Shown here one piece after another: positions 45,042 through 49,131 of a stretch of DNA of 49,131 nt. Position 1 is the stretch's first letter; each line of letters starts with the position of its first letter. The notes below the pieces were generated by a model. It was given only the letters and a program-made list of their open reading frames with translations, searched no databases and was not told the DNA's origin. Source of the DNA: Balneolaceae bacterium (GTDB lineage: Bacteria; Bacteroidota; Rhodothermia; Balneolales; Balneolaceae); the NCBI GenBank assembly GCA_021767245.1, contig JAASTO010000002.1, positions 1-49,131 on the forward strand. Reading direction: 5' to 3'. Made by a program: the position numbers and the translations under genes.

Positions 45042-46679
45042 ATGGAAGTTTTTGAAAGTGTCGTATACTGGCTGAACAACCTGGTTTGGTCAACCCCGCA
45101 ACAGTTCCCACTCATGGTGGTCTTACTGTTAGGCTTCGGAATTTTTATCACCCTCAGGCTCGGATTTGTTCAACTCAGAAGATTCACTCATGGTATCAAG
45201 TCGGTTATGGGTGTTTACGATAATCCGGATGATACCGGGGATGTCAATCACTTTCAGGCACTCACCACAGCCCTCTCTGCTACGGTAGGTATCGGTAATA
45301 TTGCCGGTGTAGCTATTGCCATTCACTATGGGGGACCCGGTGCCCTTTTCTGGATGTGGGTAACCGCCTTTTTTGGTATGGCCATTAAGTACACCGAGTG
45401 TACCCTGGCCGTTCAGTATCGCGTGAAGAACGACGATGGATCCGTATCAGGGGGGCCGATGTATTATATTGAGAAAGGTCTTGGGCCAAACTGGAAATGG
45501 CTGGCCGTATTCTTTGCCGCCATGGCCGTGATCTGTTCATTCCTGACCGGAAACGCCGTTCAGGCCAATACCGTGGCAGATACCATGTACAGCACATTCC
45601 AAATTCCAAGTTGGGTATCAGGAATTGTAACCGCCAGTTTTGTAGGTGTTGTGATCGTGGGTGGTATCAAGCGAATTGGTCAGGTTACCGCCCGACTCAT
45701 GCCATTGATGGCGATCATTTATGTGTTAGGAGCTTTGGTGATCCTATTCATTAATGCAGGTTCCGTTATACCGGCATTTGGAACAATTATCACCTCTGCA
45801 TTCACACCGGAAGCCGGATTGTTTGGTGTGGGTTCCGGATTATTCCTAACCACTCTGGTCTGGGGTATTAAACGAGGTTTATTCTCAAACGAGGCGGGAC
45901 AGGGTTCAGCACCTATTGCCCACGGGGCGGCCAAAACGGAAGAACCGGTCCGTGAAGGTGTGGTAGCTTTACTGGAACCATTCATTGATACCATCCTGGT
46001 ATGTACCATGACCGGACTTGTGATCGTAAGTACAGGTGTTTGGGAAGAACGTCACGATATGGTTTTTGATCCTTCCAACCGCGACAATGCCGTTGAGATC
46101 ACAGACGGGTCCAATACCCTGATCATTGAAGACGGTGAACCTGTAAACGGTATCGTGATGCGTAATGATTTTGAAACCGATAAGTTCTATGTGGACGAAG
46201 ATCAAACTCAGCTGTTCTCCGGAACCCTTGTATTTGAAGGTGAAGGCGGCCGATTTGTGGATGCTTCAGGAGCTGCCGTTCCAACCGTTTATACGAAGAT
46301 CATTGAGAACGGAGCACCACTTACCTCCCTCGCATTTGAGAAAGGTCTGGCTCCCATCTTCCCTTACGGAAAACACATTGTAACCTTCTGTGTTCTCTTA
46401 TTTGGTATTTCGACAGCTATTAGCTGGAGTTACTACGGTGACCGCTCCATACAGTATCTTGCCGGCGATGGTGCTATACTACCTTACAAGGTCGTTTATC
46501 TGGGAATGCACTTTTTAGGTGCTATCTTCCCGCTCGCTACGGTTTGGGCTATCGGTGATATCGCTTTGGGATTAATGACCTTCCCGAACATCATCGCGCT
46601 ATTTGCCCTTTCAGGTTCTGTAGCTGTTGCAAGTAAGACCTACTTCAAAAAAATGGACGAACTGGACGCTAAAAGCTAA
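45042..46679 (+). CDS. AGCS-family sodium:alanine/glycine symporter with extra-membrane insertion
   Basis: LeuT-fold secondary transporter importing alanine or glycine with Na+. The 545-residue protein has about 11 membrane helices and family motifs FQALTTALSATVGIGNIAGV (residues 71-90), GALFWMWVTAFFGMAIKYTE, VSGGPMYYIEKGLG and KRGLFSNEAGQGSAPIAH (277-294). Typical members have 440-480 residues. The excess is a soluble stretch of about 85-90 residues (335-425), rich in Asp, Glu, Val and Thr, between two helices. The insertion resembles a small beta domain but I do not recognise it. upp follows after 23 bases. Confidence 0.92.
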   Translation: MEVFESVVYWLNNLVWSTPQQFPLMVVLLLGFGIFITLRLGFVQLRRFTHGIKSVMGVYDNPDDTGDVNHFQALTTALSATVGIGNIAGVAIAIHYGGPGALFWMWVTAFFGMAIKYTECTLAVQYRVKNDDGSVSGGPMYYIEKGLGPNWKWLAVFFAAMAVICSFLTGNAVQANTVADTMYSTFQIPSWVSGIVTASFVGVVIVGGIKRIGQVTARLMPLMAIIYVLGALVILFINAGSVIPAFGTIITSAFTPEAGLFGVGSGLFLTTLVWGIKRGLFSNEAGQGSAPIAHGAAKTEEPVREGVVALLEPFIDTILVCTMTGLVIVSTGVWEERHDMVFDPSNRDNAVEITDGSNTLIIEDGEPVNGIVMRNDFETDKFYVDEDQTQLFSGTLVFEGEGGRFVDASGAAVPTVYTKIIENGAPLTSLAFEKGLAPIFPYGKHIVTFCVLLFGISTAISWSYYGDRSIQYLAGDGAILPYKVVYLGMHFLGAIFPLATVWAIGDIALGLMTFPNIIALFALSGSVAVASKTYFKKMDELDAKS

Positions 46680-46702
46680 GTAAGATCACAACCTATTAAT
46701 TC

Positions 46703-47329
46703 ATGGAAAACGTAATTGAAATAGATCATCCCGTAGTAAAGAGATATCTCACTATTCTGCGGGACAAATCTACTGAGACAGCAGCCTTTCGGCGAGCAAT
46801 GGGAACCATAGGTACCGTGCTTGCCTACCAGGCTTTGACTGACCTCCCGCTTGATGAATGCGAGGTTGAGACACCTATTAAGACAACCAAGGGGCACAAG
46901 CCCGGGGCTGAGGTCTTTGTTATACCCATACTGAGGGCCGGGCTTAGCTTAGTCGATGGTATCATCAGCTTTATGCCGGATGCAAAAGTGGGACACATTG
47001 GAGTTTACAGAGATGAAAAAACTCACGAACCGGTCAATTACTATCATAACTTTCCAGGTGGATTAAAAGGAGCCTATACCCTGGTTGTGGATCCCATGCT
47101 GGCTACCGGCGGCACGGGTTCTCATGCCGTCAAATTCCTGAAAGAAAACGGAGCCGATAACATCCGGTTCGTATCACTGATCGCTGCACCTGAAGGCATT
47201 AAACGCCTCAGAGATGATCATCCTGATGTACCAATCATTACCGCTGCCATAGATGAAAAACTTAACGATGACGCTTTTATCGTTCCGGGACTTGGCGACG
47301 CGGGAGACCGCTATTTTGGCACGCTTTAA
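46703..47329 (+). CDS. upp: Uracil phosphoribosyltransferase
   Basis: Salvages uracil to UMP with PRPP. The 208-residue protein has AMGTIGTVLAYQALTDLPLD, VFVIPILRAGLSLVDGI, the PRPP loop VVDPMLATGGTGSHAV and the C-terminal uracil site IDEKLNDDAFIVPGLGDAGDRYFGT. Length is normal. It lies 23 bases after the AGCS gene and overlaps the start of lptC by 14 bases. Confidence 0.97.
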   Translation: MENVIEIDHPVVKRYLTILRDKSTETAAFRRAMGTIGTVLAYQALTDLPLDECEVETPIKTTKGHKPGAEVFVIPILRAGLSLVDGIISFMPDAKVGHIGVYRDEKTHEPVNYYHNFPGGLKGAYTLVVDPMLATGGTGSHAVKFLKENGADNIRFVSLIAAPEGIKRLRDDHPDVPIITAAIDEKLNDDAFIVPGLGDAGDRYFGTL

Positions 47330-47876
47330 CCACCGGTCCCTTTTATTCCTTTTTGCCTGCATGATCCTGACACCTTCATGCGGGGAACTCTCGGAATATG
47401 AAAATCAGCAGGTGGATGAAGCTCTCAGTGATTCCCTTTTTTCCACCACAGAAAGCTGGGGCATGAATATGGAAATTCTTGAAGAGGAAAAACTTAAGCT
47501 TAGACTTAAAAGCAGCTATACGGCTTCCATCAAGAATGAGACCCGTAACATTACCAAATTCAGTGGCCCGGTTTATATTGAGATCTTCAATGATGAAGGG
47601 GAACCCGAAACCGAGGTCTATTCAGACAGTGCTGTGTACAAACCCGATGATGCCACCTTTGAATTGTTCGGAAATGTGGAAGTGCTGGCTCCCGAAAACA
47701 AACGGCTGAACACCCAATACCTGATGTGGCTCCGAAATGAGGATAAGGTGAGTACCCCTGAGGCCCTTACGATCGTCACCCTTACCGACAGCATCAACGC
47801 CATAGGGCTGGAGGGAGATTCCGACCTTAGAAATTACACTCTCAAAGAAGTGACTGGAGAAACCGTCGTCAATTGA
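47316..47876 (+). CDS. lptC: LPS export periplasmic protein LptC, lipoprotein form
   Basis: Bridges the LptB2FG transporter and LptA in lipopolysaccharide transport. From TTG 47316 the 186-residue product begins MARFNHRSLLFLFACMIL and then a lipobox LTPSC, an ideal lipoprotein signal; starting at the upstream ATG 47253, inside upp, would bury that signal behind 21 extra residues. Body segments GPVYIEIFNDEGEPETEV and FELFGNVEVLAPENKRLNT fit the LptC beta-jellyroll (DUF1239). E. coli LptC is a transmembrane protein rather than a lipoprotein. It overlaps upp by 14 bases and the next gene by four. Confidence 0.85.
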   Translation: MARFNHRSLLFLFACMILTPSCGELSEYENQQVDEALSDSLFSTTESWGMNMEILEEEKLKLRLKSSYTASIKNETRNITKFSGPVYIEIFNDEGEPETEVYSDSAVYKPDDATFELFGNVEVLAPENKRLNTQYLMWLRNEDKVSTPEALTIVTLTDSINAIGLEGDSDLRNYTLKEVTGETVVN

Positions 47877-49131
47877 AGAAATTCAGCTTTTCATATTTCC
47901 TTTTGGTTATAGGTATCCTCGCCACCATACTTTCAACTGAGGCAAACGCTCAGAATGTGGTTCAGATCGAACGTGCTCGGGAGGTTACCAACATCACTGA
48001 GGACGGTGAAGCGATCCGGAAGATGTATGATGTACGGTTAAGAACCGGTAACATTGAAATGGTTTGTGACAGTGCCTGGGAATTCATCGACCGGAATGAA
48101 TTGAGAGCCTATGGAAATATTGAGATCGAAACACCGGATGAGATCATCTGGACCGACACTCTTTATTACTACACCGATCATGAGATCAGTCAGCTACGCG
48201 GTCGAGTGGTCATCTTACAAGACAGCACCACACTTTTTGGTGAGCAGGTGGATTATAATTTTCTGACCAAGGTTGCTGATTTTGAGGATGGCATTCGCCT
48301 GGAGGATGAAGGCGGTACACTCATTGCCAACACCGGCAGATATTTTCAAATACAGGACAGTGCCATTTTCAGAGGCAATGTTCAAGTAGCTGATACCGCT
48401 CAATATGCAGAAGGTGACAGTCTTTTTATCAACCGGAATACACAATTTCTTCAGCTTCACTCCAACATTTTTGTTCAGGACAGTACCAACAACGCTCTGT
48501 TGACCGGCGATTACCTTGAAGCAGATTCCACCGGCCGGCGTTATGTTCAGGGAAATTCCTATTTGCGGCAGATCAGTACCGATTCCACCGATACCACACA
48601 TATCAACTCCACAGACTTACTGATGCTGGAGCGGGATTCCACCGATATCATCCAGGCTATTCAGAACGTGAGGGTTTGGTCGCCTGATTTCTCTTCTGTT
48701 TCTGATACCCTTATCTACACTTCAAAAACTGAGATCTTCGAACTTATTTCAAATCCCACTGCCTGGCACAAGAATATACAGCTCAATGGGCCCTACATTC
48801 AGGTGCAAATGGACAGTAATGCCGTGAACTACCTTACTTCCTACAAAAACACCATCACGGTTCAAAAAGACAGTACCACTGGCAGATACAATCAAATTAA
48901 GGGTGATACGCTGAATGTGGACTTTAAAGATGGGCAGATATCCCGGATCAAGATCTACCCTAACAGTCAGGTTTTATATCATACCCAAAATGAAGAAGGA
49001 GAGCCGGATGGAGCCGTGGAATATACTTCGCCTCAAACCATCATGTATTTTGAGGAAGGTGATCTGATCCGTGTTAAAGCACTGAAGAACAACGGGTATT
49101 TCTTTGAGGAATTTCCTGGCCTTGCAGACCG
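47873..49131 (+). CDS. OstA/LptA-like LPS transport protein (3' end cut by window)
   Basis: 419 codons are visible and the frame is open at the right edge. The TTG start (TTGA overlap with the lptC stop) gives MKKFSFSYFLLVIGILATIL and a signal peptide ending near ANAQ. The mature part is a long series of beta-strand repeats with recurring D-S/T motifs, for example GNIEIETPDEIIWTDTLYYY, GRVVILQDSTTLFGEQVDYN, GNVQVADTAQYAEGDSLFI and TGDYLEADSTGRRYVQGNS, the OstA/LptA jelly-roll repeat. Bacteroidota OstA-like proteins of this kind are larger than E. coli LptA. Its place after lptC supports a role in moving LPS across the periplasm. Confidence 0.85.
   Translation, partial: MKKFSFSYFLLVIGILATILSTEANAQNVVQIERAREVTNITEDGEAIRKMYDVRLRTGNIEMVCDSAWEFIDRNELRAYGNIEIETPDEIIWTDTLYYYTDHEISQLRGRVVILQDSTTLFGEQVDYNFLTKVADFEDGIRLEDEGGTLIANTGRYFQIQDSAIFRGNVQVADTAQYAEGDSLFINRNTQFLQLHSNIFVQDSTNNALLTGDYLEADSTGRRYVQGNSYLRQISTDSTDTTHINSTDLLMLERDSTDIIQAIQNVRVWSPDFSSVSDTLIYTSKTEIFELISNPTAWHKNIQLNGPYIQVQMDSNAVNYLTSYKNTITVQKDSTTGRYNQIKGDTLNVDFKDGQISRIKIYPNSQVLYHTQNEEGEPDGAVEYTSPQTIMYFEEGDLIRVKALKNNGYFFEEFPGLAD

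Noticed and set aside
47253-47315. lptC start at ATG 47253 inside upp
   Set aside because: Would overlap upp by 77 bases and hide the lipoprotein signal; TTG 47316 gives a clean signal peptide and lipobox.
48215-48601. 128-residue open frame antisense to the OstA-like gene
   Set aside because: The plus strand encodes continuous OstA-type repeats here; the antisense frame has no motif.
1-49131. CRISPR arrays, tRNA or rRNA genes, insertion sequences, prophage
   Set aside because: I looked for repeat-spacer patterns, cloverleaf-like ends, transposase motifs and phage genes and found none; only the heptamer tract is clearly repetitive.

Overview
The window looks like chromosome from a member of the Bacteroidota/Balneolota/Rhodothermota side of the FCB group, most likely a Balneola- or Gracilimonas-like marine bacterium. 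The support is a T9SS C-terminal sorting domain, a PID-CTERM small protein, a BamA-OmpH-OmpH-OmpH run, a lipoprotein-type LptC followed by an OstA-like protein, a CrtY-type lycopene cyclase, the Bacteroidota-style 30-residue bS22/COX24-like protein and moderate GC. This is placement by gene style, not by phylogeny. I see no rRNA, tRNA, insertion sequence, prophage or CRISPR array; gene density is high and most content is housekeeping.

Layout. 1-3029: the 5' part of a BadF/N-acetylglucosamine-kinase-like gene (minus), a heptamer repeat tract, then tryptophan 2,3-dioxygenase and a kynureninase-like PLP enzyme (plus). 3030-6188: a 357-base intergenic region with a candidate recA promoter and operator, then recA-recX-AI-2E-type permease. 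6275-8462: purN-purH. 8608-14091: the rod-shape cluster mreB-mreC-mreD-mrdA-rodA with overlapping genes. 14106-15927: rnhB (minus) and a VWA protein (plus), ending at a bidirectional-looking hairpin. 15983-26047: one long minus-strand envelope cluster, in transcription order lytic transglycosylase with three LysM, CtpA-type protease, PHP phosphatase, ribH, uppS, bamA and three tandem OmpH/Skp paralogues. 26148-31422 (minus): nadE, a semialdehyde-type dehydrogenase, a class III aminotransferase and a single-cysteine thioredoxin-fold protein. 31571-36221: a degenerate receiver protein overlapping a convergent UbiA prenyltransferase, a conserved family often labelled 3-methyladenine DNA glycosylase, threonine aldolase and lycopene cyclase. 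36243-41261 (minus): Na/Pi cotransporter, rsmE, a Bfd-like ferredoxin translationally coupled to a long-form dCTP deaminase, a nitrilase-superfamily protein lacking the usual catalytic Lys, and a PID-CTERM protein. 41288-44819 (minus): a large secreted lamin-tail/T9SS protein, the tiny ribosomal-type protein and HU. 45042-49131 (plus): AGCS amino-acid symporter with an unusual insertion, upp, lptC and the 5' part of an OstA-like gene.

How it works together. Cell-envelope construction dominates: MreBCD/PBP2/RodA elongate the wall, UppS makes the undecaprenyl carrier, BamA and the OmpH chaperones insert outer-membrane proteins, MltD-like and CtpA-like enzymes trim wall and proteins, and LptC/OstA export LPS. 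Nucleotide metabolism is the second theme (purN, purH, dcd, upp). No unmistakable new multi-gene system is visible. The observations most worth a second look are the palindrome on the candidate recA promoter, the clamp-binding-like motif inside an insertion in the dCTP deaminase and its coupled ferredoxin, the Lys-to-Met change in the nitrilase homologue, the atypical kynureninase beside the dioxygenase, the side-by-side PID-CTERM and T9SS cargo, and the two-phase heptamer tract.
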